Below, in pieces: positions 20,414-29,846 of a stretch of 64,000 nt of DNA. The translations under genes and the position numbers were made by a program. The DNA is from [Mycobacterium] zoologicum (lineage in GTDB: Bacteria; Actinomycetota; Actinomycetes; Mycobacteriales; Mycobacteriaceae). Within the stretch, counting starts at the first letter, position 1. Every line of letters begins with the position of its first letter. The stretch covers positions 3,042,832 to 3,106,831 of the forward strand of contig NZ_CP083985.1 of NCBI RefSeq assembly GCF_020172665.1, written 5' to 3'. Below the pieces are notes generated by a model. The model did no database searches. It was given only the letters and a program-made list of their open reading frames with translations, and was not told where the DNA came from.

Positions 20414-21643
20414 ATGGACTGGGAGCGACCGTCCGAGCGGGTGTGCGAGCTGATCCGGCAGACCGCCCAGGTCATGGTGAGCGCTCCCCCGGAGTCACTC
20501 GACGAGCTCCACGAAGCCACCCTGTCAGCGGTTTACACGCAAGCCATCGCCTCCGATCCGGTCCTCGCCGAAGGCATCCGCCGCAGCAATCGGTCCAATC
20601 TGATGCACTGGACCGCAGCCAATCTCAGCCATCCCGGCGAGCCGGTGGCGGCCAACCTCTCAGCAGAGGCACTGCTCATCGTCCGCGACGGGTTCCGCCG
20701 CGGTATGGACGAATCGGCGGTACTGGACGCCTATCGGGTCGGTACGAACGTGGCGTGGCGGTCGTGGATGCAGACCGCATTCACCCTCACCCGTGACCAC
20801 GACCAGCTGTGCGAGCTGCTCGACGTCACATCACGATCGCTGACGTCGTTCATCGATGCCACCATCGCCGGTATCGGCCATCAGATGCAGATGGAACGCG
20901 AGGCACTCACCCGCGGGACCCATGCCGAACGCCGCGAGACCGTCGCGCTGATCCTGGACGGCGCAACCATCTCTCGGCAGCGCGCCGAGAGCCGGCTCGG
21001 CTACCGGCTCGAACAGAGCCATACCGCCGCCGTCGTCTGGGGCGACGAGGCGACCATCGACCTGTCCGATCTGGACGCTGCGGCCGAAACGCTGACCCGC
21101 ACCGAGGGCGGTCCGCGCGCGCTGTCGGTGCTGGCCAGCGCCGCCACCCGATGGGTATGGGTTCCCGGTCCCACCGGGCCGGATCTGACAGGTGTGGTTG
21201 ACGCGGTTGACGGCCTGCCGGGCGTGCAGATCGCGGTGGGGACCACCACCGGTGGCGTCGACGGGTTCCGGCGCAGCCACCTCGACGCCGTCACCACGCA
21301 ACGCATGATGATGCGGCTGGGTTCCACCCAGCGCGTCGCCCGATTCACCGACATCGAGTTGGTGGCGCTGATCAGCGCCGAACCCGAGCAGGCCGACCGG
21401 TTCATCACCCATACGCTCGGCGACTTCGCCTTCGCCGACGCCGAACTACAACAGACGGTGCTGACGTTCATCCATCAACAGTGCAACACCTCACGCACCG
21501 CCGAACACATGTATCTGCACCGAAATACATTGCTGCGCAGGATTACTCGTGCCGATCGGCTGTTGCCCGCACCCGTCGTCGACAACAGCGTGCGAGTGGC
21601 GGTCGCATTGGAGGCACTGCGCTGGCGCGGCGTCGTCGGCTGA
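20414..21643 (+). CDS. PucR-family transcriptional regulator
   Basis: This protein has about 409 residues. An N-terminal helical sensor-like region (PVLAEGIRRSNRSNLMHW, GMDESAVLDAYRVG) precedes a central GGDEF-like domain. The C-terminal PucR helix-turn-helix reads FIHQQCNTSRTAEHMYLHRNTLLRRITRADRLL. The start is a choice: MDWERPSE at 20414 has a -10-like TATGCT ending 6 bases upstream, consistent with a leaderless mRNA. An in-frame ATG at 20381 adds 11 residues. It sits back to back with the DUF1214-like exported protein, so local regulation of that gene is likely. Confidence 0.85.
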   Translation: MDWERPSERVCELIRQTAQVMVSAPPESLDELHEATLSAVYTQAIASDPVLAEGIRRSNRSNLMHWTAANLSHPGEPVAANLSAEALLIVRDGFRRGMDESAVLDAYRVGTNVAWRSWMQTAFTLTRDHDQLCELLDVTSRSLTSFIDATIAGIGHQMQMEREALTRGTHAERRETVALILDGATISRQRAESRLGYRLEQSHTAAVVWGDEATIDLSDLDAAAETLTRTEGGPRALSVLASAATRWVWVPGPTGPDLTGVVDAVDGLPGVQIAVGTTTGGVDGFRRSHLDAVTTQRMMMRLGSTQRVARFTDIELVALISAEPEQADRFITHTLGDFAFADAELQQTVLTFIHQQCNTSRTAEHMYLHRNTLLRRITRADRLLPAPVVDNSVRVAVALEALRWRGVVG

Positions 21644-21676
21644 CAATGCCCCTTCGCTCGCGTGTCGCCCCGCCCG

Positions 21677-21916
21677 TCAGCCGAACAGGCCCGCCCATTC
21701 CGCCTGTATCTGGGACACCGCGTGCATGATCCCGACCAACTCGAAACCCGCCGCCAGCGACCCCAGCCCGGTGGCCGCGGCCAGTACAAGACCGAACGCG
21801 TCGAGGAGGTCAACGCCGTCGGTGTGACCGCCAGCGGCGTGGTTACTTCCGCCGCGGCCCGTCCCCGGCACGAGCAGTGCTGCTGTGCCGACCACCGATA
21901 GCAGCCCCGAACCCAT
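21677..21916 (-). CDS. small hydrophobic exported protein (tentative)
   Basis: A 79-residue frame with a hydrophobic N-terminus (LLSVVGTAALLVPG), a Gly/Ser patch, a second hydrophobic segment (FGLVLAAATGLGSLAAGFELVG) and the ending QIQAEWAGLFG. The closing W/LAGLF is a habit of small mycobacterial exported proteins and is nearly shared by the protein encoded at 26653-27318 (SELAGLF). No strong ribosome site is visible. It may be real but could be chance. Confidence 0.4.
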   Translation of the reverse strand: MGSGLLSVVGTAALLVPGTGRGGSNHAAGGHTDGVDLLDAFGLVLAAATGLGSLAAGFELVGIMHAVSQIQAEWAGLFG

Positions 21917-21997
21917 CTGCCAAGCATTGCTGTGTGTAATTCAGCCTTTTATACGGCATTTATCAGGTTCTGGGGATTGATACAACCAGGTGGCTGA

Positions 21998-22735
21998 TCA
22001 GGCAACAGGTCGACGCTGGACTGCCTCGCGGATCGGCCGGTCGGGGTCCATCGCGATGCCGAGATTCTCGGCGGTGCCGCCCACGACGCTGACCATGATG
22101 GTCGTCAGATACGACACGAACGTCTCGTGGGGCATTCTGCGCGGGCTGTCCAGTTCCGGGCCGAGCCACCAGTCGGTGGCCGAGGTCGCCGTGCCGAAAG
22201 CCGCGAACGCCGCCAGGTCCATTGCGCCGCGGTCAAGGTCGAGCTCGCGGAGTTCGTTGCTGAACATGTCGGCGATGGCCAGCGTGATCGTCCGGCCCTC
22301 GTTGAGAGTCCGCAGTGTCGACTCCGACCGGGCGCGCACCCGCCCCTGGATGAAGAACCTCACCACGTTGGGATGTGCGTCGACCAGGCTCACGTACTCC
22401 TCGACGCTGCGCCGCACGATGTCGCGCAGCGAATTGGTGGCGACGTCGATGGAGGCGAAGATCGCCGACCACAGGTCGTCACGTAACCGGGTGCCGACGG
22501 CCTCGAACAGGTCGTCCTTGTCGGTGAAGTGCCGGTAGATCTTGGGCTTGGCGGTGCCGGCCTCCGCGGCGATCTCGCGGACACTGACGTCGGGTCCGAG
22601 CCGGTCGATGGCCCGGAACGCTGCGTCGACGATCTCCCTGCGGACCTTCTTACGGTGTTCGCGCCAACGTTCGCTGCGCGCGTCGACCTTCTGCCCGCCG
22701 TTGTCGGCCGGGGTGGGTCTGCTGGTTCCGCGCAC
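21998..22735 (-). CDS. TetR-family transcriptional regulator
   Basis: This protein has about 245 residues. The N-terminal DNA-binding domain is clear: RREIVDAAFRAIDRLGPDVSV, REIAAEAGTAKPKIYRHF, DKDDLFEAVGTRLRDDLW (about residues 35-95). The C-terminal half is helical and ligand-binding, with the family-typical SNELRELDLDRGAMDLAAFA. The GTG start (VRGTSRPT) is chosen because longer extension runs back across the divergent flavoprotein gene. It is divergent from the geranylgeranyl-reductase-type gene 66 bases away and may regulate it. Confidence 0.85.
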   Translation of the reverse strand: MRGTSRPTPADNGGQKVDARSERWREHRKKVRREIVDAAFRAIDRLGPDVSVREIAAEAGTAKPKIYRHFTDKDDLFEAVGTRLRDDLWSAIFASIDVATNSLRDIVRRSVEEYVSLVDAHPNVVRFFIQGRVRARSESTLRTLNEGRTITLAIADMFSNELRELDLDRGAMDLAAFAAFGTATSATDWWLGPELDSPRRMPHETFVSYLTTIMVSVVGGTAENLGIAMDPDRPIREAVQRRPVA

Positions 22736-22801
22736 GTCAAGCACCTTACCGCGTTGCCGCCGCTGACCTGGGGAGACCGGCCGTCGGCTAACATCGCCGC
22801 T

Positions 22802-23983
22802 GTGGTGCAGCGATTCGACCTTGCGATTGTCGGCGGAGGTCCAGCAGGGTCGGCGGCCGCCTGGCAGGCCAGGCAGGCCGGTGCGAGCGTGGTTCTGCTG
22901 GATAAGGCCGAGTTTCCCCGCGACAAGCCCTGCGGTGACGGCCTGACCGCGCGCGCGGTGAGCTACCTGCAGAAAATGGGTCTGGCCGAGCAGGTCGACA
23001 AGTTTCACCGGGTCAACCGGGTGAAGGTGTTCAGCCCCGGCGAATGGGAGCTGTCGTTTCCGCGCCGGCCCGGGATGCCCGACCACGGATACGTGGCGCG
23101 CCGCCCGGAGCTGGACACCCTGTTGCTCAAGCACGCCGAGTCGGCCGGGGCGGAGGTTCGCCAATCCGCCGAGGCCGCGGGTCCGGTGCTCGACGACGCC
23201 GGCCGGGTCATCGGGGTGCTGCTCAAGAGCGGCGAGCAGGTGCTGGCCGACGCGGTGATCGCCGCCGACGGCGCCTACTCCCCGATCAAACGGGCACTGA
23301 AGCTGGACTCGGACTACAACGGCTACTCGGCGATCGCCATCCGCGCCGAGATGCCCGCGGTGCGGCCCGACGTCGACTCACTCGACATCTACATGAAGCT
23401 GGTGTTCCAGGGCGATCAGCTGCCCGGCTACGGCTGGGTGTTCCCGCTCGGTGACGGCCGGGTCAACATCGGCTTGGGCTATGTCAACAGCTACAAGAAC
23501 TGGCAGGCCATCAACGCCACGCAGTTCCTCGGCGACTTCCTGGAGACGCTGCCGCGGGACTGGGAACTGCCGTCGATCACCGAACTGAAGAAATCCAAGA
23601 CGGTGCGAGCCTGGCGGCTGCCGATGGGCTTCACCGCGTGGCCGCCGTGGCGGCCCGGGGTGCTGTTCGCCGGGGACTCCCTCGGAGCTGGCCGGCCGAC
23701 CTCGGGCGCGGGTATCTCCAAGGCGCTGGAGTCCGGGCTGGCGGCCGGTGAGTGCGCAGTCGCGGCGCTGACCAACGGTGGGCCGGACGACTTCACCAAC
23801 TATGCGCAACGCATGGAAGCGGCGTGGGGCCGGGAATACCGGCGCGGCAGGTACTTTCACAAGTTGGCCGGTACGCCGAAGCTCGCGAACGCCGGTCTGA
23901 AGCTGCTCGACAACGCGCGCTTCCGCGACGTGATGCTGGCCCGGTTGTACAAGGGGCAACAGGGTCCGACGCACACCTACTAA
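22802..23983 (+). CDS. geranylgeranyl reductase-family FAD oxidoreductase
   Basis: A 393-residue flavoprotein. The FAD motif GGGPAGSAAAWQARQAG begins at residue 10. It is followed by PCGDGLTARAV (the CGDGL signature of the reductase family), DGAYSPIKRAL, and GDSLGAGRPTSGAGISKALESG (about residue 285) binding the flavin phosphate. The family reduces isoprenoid double bonds; in mycobacteria MenJ saturates one isoprene unit of menaquinone, but several paralogues exist and the substrate here is unknown. Tandem GTG codons at 22802/22805 form the start. It faces a P450 tail to tail. Confidence 0.88.
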   Translation: MVQRFDLAIVGGGPAGSAAAWQARQAGASVVLLDKAEFPRDKPCGDGLTARAVSYLQKMGLAEQVDKFHRVNRVKVFSPGEWELSFPRRPGMPDHGYVARRPELDTLLLKHAESAGAEVRQSAEAAGPVLDDAGRVIGVLLKSGEQVLADAVIAADGAYSPIKRALKLDSDYNGYSAIAIRAEMPAVRPDVDSLDIYMKLVFQGDQLPGYGWVFPLGDGRVNIGLGYVNSYKNWQAINATQFLGDFLETLPRDWELPSITELKKSKTVRAWRLPMGFTAWPPWRPGVLFAGDSLGAGRPTSGAGISKALESGLAAGECAVAALTNGGPDDFTNYAQRMEAAWGREYRRGRYFHKLAGTPKLANAGLKLLDNARFRDVMLARLYKGQQGPTHTY

Positions 23984-24004
23984 CGGGCGCCGCTGGCTGC
24001 GCCG

Positions 24005-25375
24005 TCACAGCAGCGCGCCCGCCCGCTGCGTGACACGCGCGTAGATCGGCTCGGCCGCGACGGTGGTGAATGGCACCGCCAGCGGAAATTCAGTGCTCAG
24101 CGAGCTGAATTCGCAGTGCCGCACACACGTCGCCAGCGCCAGGGTGGCTTCCAGCATGGCGAAGTGGTCGCCGACGCATTTGCGCGGTCCGGCCCCGAAC
24201 GGCACATACTGCCACCGGCTGCGGCCCGCGGAGTTCTCTGGGCTGAACCGGTCCGGGTCGAACTCCTCGGGGCGCTCCCAGAGTGCGGGGTCGCGGTGCA
24301 GCGCATAGACCCCGACGCCAACCAGCGAGCCGGCCTGTACGCGGAAGCCGTCGACGGCGATGTCGCGCAACACCGTTCGGCCGTTCAGGGCACCGGGTGG
24401 GCACAACCGCAGTGCTTCGTGGAGCACCTGGACGGTGTACGGCAGCCGGGCCACGTCGTCGGGGGTCAGTTCGGCCCCGGCCGCGGCCACCTCGGCGGCA
24501 ACCCTGCGTTGAATGTCGGAGTTGTTGCCCAGCGCCCACAGCGCGTAAGCCAAAGTGGTCGCGGTGGTGTCGTGGCCGGCCAGCATGAACACGATCAACT
24601 CATCGCAGATCTCGCGGTCCGTCAGCCCGCGGCCGGTTTCGGGGTCAGTGGCGGCCATCAGCCCGCGCACCAGGGGCGCGTCCCTGTCGGGGTCGTTGCG
24701 ACAGGCCCGCAGGATGTCCGCGGCAACCCTATGCAGCGTGGCGCTGGCGGCCCGGGCGCGACGGCGCGCCGGGGTCGGCAGCCAGCGCGGGGCGCGCACC
24801 GGAGCAAACGCCCGATCCGAAACATATTCCAGCGCGACGCGCATCGGCTCGGTCAGGTCCGCAGCGCGTTCGTCGAGGTCGACGCCGAGCACCGAGCGTC
24901 CGAGTGCCCGCAGCGTCAGCCGGCGGCATTCGGCGTCCAGATCAACCGTTGCGCCGTCGCCCCAGTCGGCGGCGACCACCTCGGCGGCCTGCGCCATATG
25001 TCCGCCAAAATCGCGGACATGATGCTTGGTGAACAACGGCTGTAACGTGCGCCGCCGGGGCAGCCACGCTTCATTGCGCAGATCGAACAGGTTCGGACCG
25101 AGCAGGTGGCGAATCTCATCGTGCGCCGGGGACCGATCGACGTCGCCGCTACTCAGCACATCGTGGACCCCCTGCGGCGAAGTCACCAGCACCATCGGCG
25201 GCGCGAGTCGGCGCGGTGCCAGCACCAGTCGGGTCACCGGCCCGCCGGCATCCCGCAATTTCTCGACACCGGTGTGCATCTGCCGCACCTCCCGCACCTG
25301 CTGCCGGTACGGCAGCGGGTTCTTCGGCGCCAGCGGCAGCGCCCGAACATCGACGCCGGCATCTCCTACTGTCAT
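24005..25375 (-). CDS. cytochrome P450
   Basis: A 456-residue soluble P450. The I-helix oxygen-activation motif AGHDTTAT (about residue 272), the K-helix ExxR (EALR, about 324) and the haem loop FGAGPRKCVGDHFA (Cys about 400) are all intact. The N-terminal region PLPYRQQVREVRQMHTGVEKLR and the length fit the long mycobacterial P450 type. It needs ferredoxin and reductase partners, none encoded next to it. Substrate unknown; the adjacent prenyl-reductase-like flavoprotein makes a lipid substrate possible. Confidence 0.93.
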   Translation of the reverse strand: MTVGDAGVDVRALPLAPKNPLPYRQQVREVRQMHTGVEKLRDAGGPVTRLVLAPRRLAPPMVLVTSPQGVHDVLSSGDVDRSPAHDEIRHLLGPNLFDLRNEAWLPRRRTLQPLFTKHHVRDFGGHMAQAAEVVAADWGDGATVDLDAECRRLTLRALGRSVLGVDLDERAADLTEPMRVALEYVSDRAFAPVRAPRWLPTPARRRARAASATLHRVAADILRACRNDPDRDAPLVRGLMAATDPETGRGLTDREICDELIVFMLAGHDTTATTLAYALWALGNNSDIQRRVAAEVAAAGAELTPDDVARLPYTVQVLHEALRLCPPGALNGRTVLRDIAVDGFRVQAGSLVGVGVYALHRDPALWERPEEFDPDRFSPENSAGRSRWQYVPFGAGPRKCVGDHFAMLEATLALATCVRHCEFSSLSTEFPLAVPFTTVAAEPIYARVTQRAGALL

Positions 25376-25526
25376 GGCAGTCAGCCAACCAGGCCCGATC
25401 CACCCCGCGCCTCATCCGAACGGTTGAAATTTTTCCCGGAATTCGCAGAGCAACGGCCGACCACGCGGCGCAGAATGTGCGATATCGGACGCTACGTCCG
25501 CTGAGCGAAAGACCTGGGATGCGGCG

Positions 25527-26618
25527 ATGGCGACCCTGGATGACTTCTCCCGCATAGTCGCGACGGTATACAGCTCGGTGCTTACACCCGAGAACTGGAC
25601 CGCGGCACTCGGCGATCTTCGGCACACCCTCGACGTACAAAGTTGCGCGCTGATACGGGCGGACGGCAACGGCCGATCGGTACAGGCAGCACACCTGGCC
25701 CCGCAGGTGCGCTGCGACTACGAGCAGCACTACCACCGGATCGACTACGTGCTCGAAGCCGTGGAACAGGGCCCGGTCGGCGTGCTGCGTGGCGGGCAGT
25801 CCCTGGTGGAACTGCAGAGCGACTCGGAGTTCCATCTCGACTGGCTGCGCCCCCTGGAGATGACGGACGGGTTGTTCGTACGGCTCACCGACGGCCCCGC
25901 GCCGCTGATGTTCCTTGCCGCCGGGCCACGTCCGCCAACGCCGTTCGTCCCGCTGGTCAGCGCCTTGGTACCGCACCTGCAACAGGCCTTGCGCAGCCAA
26001 GCACACCTGGACAACTTGCGCCGTCGCGCCGGTGACCTGAGTGCAGTCACCGGTGCGTTGCGCCTGGCCATCATCGTGGTGACCGCCGGCGCCCATCTCG
26101 TCTACGCCAACCGTGCCGCCGAGGAAGTGCTGCGGGCAGCCGATGGACTGCGCATCCGCGCCGGCCGGCTCGAAGCGACTTTCGCCACCACCGACACCAC
26201 ACTGCAGCACAGTATTCGCGCCGCGCTGACGCACCGGGATGCGCCACCGTCGGGGAGTTCCCTGCTGTGTGAGCGCGGCTGTAACGCGCAGCCCTACCTC
26301 GTCGAAGTGCTGCCCATCGATCCGGCCGATTCCTCCGGGCCCACCCGGCGAGCCATGGTGGCCATCGACCCGGGCAGCGAATCACGAACGGCTGCAACGC
26401 TGTTGAATCGCCATTATGGACTCACGGCCAGCGAAACCCGGATCGCCCTCATGGTGCTCAACGGCCATGACATCAAGGACACGGCCGAACGCATGTCGCT
26501 GTCCCAAGCCACCGTCAAAACGCATCTGCAGCATGTGTTCGACAAGACTGGAACTCATCGCCAGGCCGACATCGTGCGACTGCTGGCCGCCCTGCGCTCG
26601 CCCTGTCGCGGAGACTGA
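25527..26618 (+). CDS. LuxR-family helix-turn-helix regulator
   Basis: A 363-residue protein. Residues 1-150 form a PAS/GAF-like sensory region (VLTPENWTAALGDL; DYEQHYHRIDYVLEAV). Residues 165-200 hold a PAS-like segment (LRLAIIVVTAGAHLVYANRAAEEVLR), and the last 65 residues are the LuxR/GerE DNA-binding domain (YGLTASETRIALMVLNGHDIKDTAERM, SLSQATVKTHLQHVF). There is no phosphoacceptor receiver domain, so it probably responds to a ligand. It is divergent from the P450 by 151 bases, which is therefore a possible target. Confidence 0.87.
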   Translation: MATLDDFSRIVATVYSSVLTPENWTAALGDLRHTLDVQSCALIRADGNGRSVQAAHLAPQVRCDYEQHYHRIDYVLEAVEQGPVGVLRGGQSLVELQSDSEFHLDWLRPLEMTDGLFVRLTDGPAPLMFLAAGPRPPTPFVPLVSALVPHLQQALRSQAHLDNLRRRAGDLSAVTGALRLAIIVVTAGAHLVYANRAAEEVLRAADGLRIRAGRLEATFATTDTTLQHSIRAALTHRDAPPSGSSLLCERGCNAQPYLVEVLPIDPADSSGPTRRAMVAIDPGSESRTAATLLNRHYGLTASETRIALMVLNGHDIKDTAERMSLSQATVKTHLQHVFDKTGTHRQADIVRLLAALRSPCRGD

Positions 26619-26652
26619 CCGCCCCGGTCAGCGCCGACGCCGCACGGCTGAT

Positions 26653-27318
26653 TCAGAACAGACCGGCCAGTTCGGACCACAACGCGGTGGCGTCGCCCGG
26701 ATCGAAAGTCGCCGCCATGGAGTCGGCCCCGGGGATGTCGATAATCGGGATGCGCACCCCGCCGGGGAACAACCACTCGTCGAGTATTCCGTCCGGACCG
26801 TTGGAGTAATAGTTGGCGAAGACCGGGTTGGTGAGAAAGTCGATCTGGAACAGGTCTTGCGTCGATCCCGTCGGGTCGCTGGTGTAGAAATTTTCGAAGA
26901 AGTTGACTCGCGAGATCCCGAACTGCAGCCCCGCCGAGGTCTGCTCCCACACCGTCCCGTCGGCGGGAGCGGCACCCGAACTGTTGAACGCCTGCTGCAG
27001 GTTGTTCTCGAAGATCGGGCCGACGCCGCCCAGGGCCTCGTAATCCCGCGCCACCTCGTAATTGCCAATGACGTTCACGCCGCCAGGCTGGTAGATGGAG
27101 TAGGGGATGTTCTCCTTAATGCTGGTGTACAGCCCACCGGTGATCTCGTCGACATCGGTCGGCGTACCCGGTCCGCCGGGCGGGAAGAAAATGTCGTTGC
27201 TCGACGGCACGGATGGCTCCGCGTGTGCAACTGGGCTGGTCAGCAGCGCTCCCCCGAGGACTGCCCCGGCGACCGCACCAGTGATGAAGGCGAATCTCGC
27301 GATGTTTTGACGACCCAT
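26653..27318 (-). CDS. exported mycobacterial protein of unknown function
   Basis: A 221-residue protein with a typical signal peptide: MGRQNIARF, a hydrophobic core (about residues 11-26) and cleavage after AHA at about 32. The mature part is acidic and rich in Gly, Asn, Phe and Pro, with DIFFPPGGPGTPTDVDEITGGLY near the start and the ending ATALWSELAGLF. No enzyme motif is visible. It is probably secreted or cell-wall associated. It is convergent with the LuxR gene, 35 bases apart. Confidence 0.8.
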   Translation of the reverse strand: MGRQNIARFAFITGAVAGAVLGGALLTSPVAHAEPSVPSSNDIFFPPGGPGTPTDVDEITGGLYTSIKENIPYSIYQPGGVNVIGNYEVARDYEALGGVGPIFENNLQQAFNSSGAAPADGTVWEQTSAGLQFGISRVNFFENFYTSDPTGSTQDLFQIDFLTNPVFANYYSNGPDGILDEWLFPGGVRIPIIDIPGADSMAATFDPGDATALWSELAGLF

Positions 27319-27462
27319 GGCTAGCCCCCCAGCTAGTGTTCCGCTGGCCGAACAGCTTAGCTGAAATTTAACTGAAGGTACATGAAAATTCTCAAGTCTC
27401 TACGCCAACGTTAATACTTTCTATGCGCTCGCGCGGCACGCGGCGCCCCGGACCTCGACGGG

Positions 27463-28176
27463 TCAACGCCGACCGCGCTCGGCACGGCCGGGCTTGCGGG
27501 CGACCTTGCCCGCAGCGGCTCGGGCGGCCTGCTTGGCCAGGGTCTTCTCCCGAGCGGTGCGCTTGGGTGCCGACTGCGCCTGCCCCCGCGACGAGCCCGC
27601 TGTGCGGCCCCGCACGATCCCGACGAACTCCTCGACCAGTTCCGATTGGGGACCCTCCGGAAAAGCCAGCGCCACCGGGCAACTCGGCGCGTCGATGATC
27701 GGCCGGTAGGTCAGGTCCTTGCGGTGATGCAGCCGCGCCAGCGACTGCGGAACGACGAGCACACCGAGACCGGCGGCGACCAGTTCTATTGCGTCCTTGG
27801 TGGTTTCGGGACGGTGATCGATCCGGGCACCGGGAGCCTGCACCCATTCGACGACGTCGTCGAGCGGCAGCAGTGTCGGCTCGCCATCGAGGTCCGCGGC
27901 GCGGATCTCATCGGCGGCCGTCAGGACGTGATCGACCGGCACCACGGCCACCGTCGTCTCCTCGTAGAGCGGGATGACCGACAGCCCCGAGGTGTCGCCC
28001 CGCGGCCGCAGTAACGCGACGTCGACCGCGCCGGCCCGCACGGCGTCCGCCGCGGCTGCCGCAGCAACCGAACGCAACTCCAGCGGGACTCCCCCGTGAC
28101 GTTCGGTCCAGATCCGGGCCCACTTCGCGGGCGTCGCACCGGGGACATACCCGAGGGTCAGCGAGAGCGGCGCCAC
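27463..28176 (-). CDS. LysR-type substrate-binding domain protein lacking DNA-binding domain
   Basis: This 237-residue protein starts directly with LTLGYVPGATPAKWARIW, the first strand of a LysR effector domain. It continues with VDVALLRPRGDTSGLSVIPLYEE, DHVLTAADEI, ELVAAGLGVLVVPQSLAR and ALAFPEGPQSELVEEFVGIVRG, the whole periplasmic-binding-like fold, but has no N-terminal helix-turn-helix. The last 45 residues are Lys/Arg/Ala-rich and could contact nucleic acid. It is divergent from a DUF5997 gene 28 bases away; from memory this pairing recurs in actinobacteria. Its mode of action is unknown. Confidence 0.82.
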   Translation of the reverse strand: MAPLSLTLGYVPGATPAKWARIWTERHGGVPLELRSVAAAAAADAVRAGAVDVALLRPRGDTSGLSVIPLYEETTVAVVPVDHVLTAADEIRAADLDGEPTLLPLDDVVEWVQAPGARIDHRPETTKDAIELVAAGLGVLVVPQSLARLHHRKDLTYRPIIDAPSCPVALAFPEGPQSELVEEFVGIVRGRTAGSSRGQAQSAPKRTAREKTLAKQAARAAAGKVARKPGRAERGRR

Positions 28177-28204
28177 CGGATCAGGCTACCGATAGGCTGC
28201 TGCC

Positions 28205-28591
28205 ATGAGCAGGCCGAACGCACAGTCCATGAAACCCGCCACGGCGGCGAAGAAGCTGGACGTGTATCTGCCCGCGACACCGGTGGAGTTCCAGGAGAAC
28301 CCAATCACCCGAAGCGAGCTCACTGCCCTGCAGGCGGACCCGCCGCAGTGGCTCAAGGACCTCCGCAAGAACGGGCCGCACCCGAAGAACCTGGTGGCGG
28401 CCAAGCTCGGCGTCTCGATCGCAGCTCTCGCGCGCGGCGGCGTCGGCAATGCACTCACCACCGAACAGATCGATGCACTGCTGGCCGAGAAGCCGGACTG
28501 GCTGGTCGCCGAACGCGAGGGCTACCAGGAGGTGTTGCGCGAACAACGTCGCCTCAAAGCACTGCAGGCAGACCAGGCTCGCGGGAACTGA
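28205..28591 (+). CDS. DUF5997 family protein
   Basis: A 128-residue soluble protein reading KKLDVYLPATPVEFQE, ITRSELTALQADPPQWL, KNGPHPKNLVAAKLGVSIAALARGG, LTTEQIDALLAEKPDWL, which is the DUF5997 pattern. The middle part resembles a helix-turn-helix (VAAKLGVSIAALARGG), so it may supply the DNA-binding function missing from the divergent LysR-like effector domain; that link is inference. Its last 38 bases overlap the 3' end of the convergent PucR gene. Confidence 0.8.
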   Translation: MSRPNAQSMKPATAAKKLDVYLPATPVEFQENPITRSELTALQADPPQWLKDLRKNGPHPKNLVAAKLGVSIAALARGGVGNALTTEQIDALLAEKPDWLVAEREGYQEVLREQRRLKALQADQARGN

Positions 28592-29846
28592 TACCGGACA
28601 GCGCCCGCGGGCCCACATAGTGGGCGATCTCCAACGCAGTCATCACCGCCAGCCGGCGCTGGCCGGGCGGGTATCCCAACAGCTCGGTCGCACTGGCGAC
28701 GCGCTGCAGCACGGTGTTGCGATGCGTGTGTAGCCGCGCGGCGGCCGCCGAGGCGCTGTCGGCTTCGGCGAGGAAGGTCCGCAACGTGTGACGAAGCCGC
28801 GCGCCGCGCTCGTCGTCGACGGCAAGCCGGCCGAGGGTCTCGGCGACGAATCGCGCGGCTTCCCGTTCGTCGCCGGCAATGGCCCGGATCGGCTCCAGGT
28901 CAGTGGAGGTGACCAGACGATCCCCGCCAGGGTTGTCGCCGACGATCTGCGCAGCGGCCATCGCCGCGGCGTGAGAGGCGCGAAAGCCCGCCTGCCCGGC
29001 CAGTGTCGGCCCTGCCGCGGCACGCATTCCGGCGGGTGCGCTTCGCATCACCTTCCCGAGAGCACTCGGTGCAGGCACCCCGTCCGAGCCGATCCACGCC
29101 CACAGTGTCCGCACGCCTGCGGCAATCGTCAACGGCTTCCCGGAACGCACGGAGCGCGCGAGTTCGGTTGCCACCGTTTCCAATTCGCCGTTGTCGACAG
29201 CAGAGCCGTCCAGCCACAACACCAACGCGGTGTGGCGGCGCGTCAGCTCATAGCCCAGCCGGCCGGCCGCGACGCGTTCATCGATCGGCGCGCCGTCGAG
29301 GATCAGCCGAACCGTCTCCATCCGCCGGGCGAGTGCGCCGCCGGCCGTCTCCTCGTGCAGGCGCTGAGCCTCGGCGACGAGCGCCAGCAGCACCGTGTCC
29401 ACGTAGGCGAACAGCACCGTGGCGAAGCGGTCGATCATCTCGACGAGCTGCGGGCCGGACGGAGCCACCAGGGGGGCGAGCTGCATGAAGCGCTGCCAGA
29501 CCGCCATCTGCCCGCGCCGATACGCCTGGAAGATCACGTCCAGGTCCAGGCCCCGGCGCACCACGGTCTGGACGACGTCGTAGGCCTCACGCGGCGGGTC
29601 GGGCAGCGTCACATTCGTCGGGTCCGCGAGCACCGAGTGCAGCACCTGCGCCACGTTCGCCCGGTTGCTGGCGGCCATCTCCTCGGTGATGGCGCGGTCG
29701 GCGGCCAGACCCGGAGCGATCTCGAGCTCGGCGGCGTTCATGGTGGCGACCAGGTCGTCGAGTTCGGCAAGCATGCGGCTGGCGAGCTCGGCCAGCTGTC
29801 GGGAGGAGTCGTCGACCACCGAGTCAGGATATGTCATTTCATACAT
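28554..29846 (-). CDS. PucR-family transcriptional regulator
   Basis: A 430-residue protein. A helical N-terminal domain (SNRANVAQVLHSVLADP, DLDVIFQAYRRGQMAVWQRFM, about residues 80-130) comes first. The central GGDEF-like region includes METVRLILDGAPIDERVAAGRLGYEL. The C-terminal helix-turn-helix is FLAEADSASAAAARLHTHRNTVLQRVASATELL. It is divergent from the EthA-like monooxygenase, and an inverted repeat overlaps its own start codon, so autoregulation and control of that enzyme are likely. Confidence 0.87.
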   Translation of the reverse strand: MYEMTYPDSVVDDSSRQLAELASRMLAELDDLVATMNAAELEIAPGLAADRAITEEMAASNRANVAQVLHSVLADPTNVTLPDPPREAYDVVQTVVRRGLDLDVIFQAYRRGQMAVWQRFMQLAPLVAPSGPQLVEMIDRFATVLFAYVDTVLLALVAEAQRLHEETAGGALARRMETVRLILDGAPIDERVAAGRLGYELTRRHTALVLWLDGSAVDNGELETVATELARSVRSGKPLTIAAGVRTLWAWIGSDGVPAPSALGKVMRSAPAGMRAAAGPTLAGQAGFRASHAAAMAAAQIVGDNPGGDRLVTSTDLEPIRAIAGDEREAARFVAETLGRLAVDDERGARLRHTLRTFLAEADSASAAAARLHTHRNTVLQRVASATELLGYPPGQRRLAVMTALEIAHYVGPRALSGISSREPGLPAVL

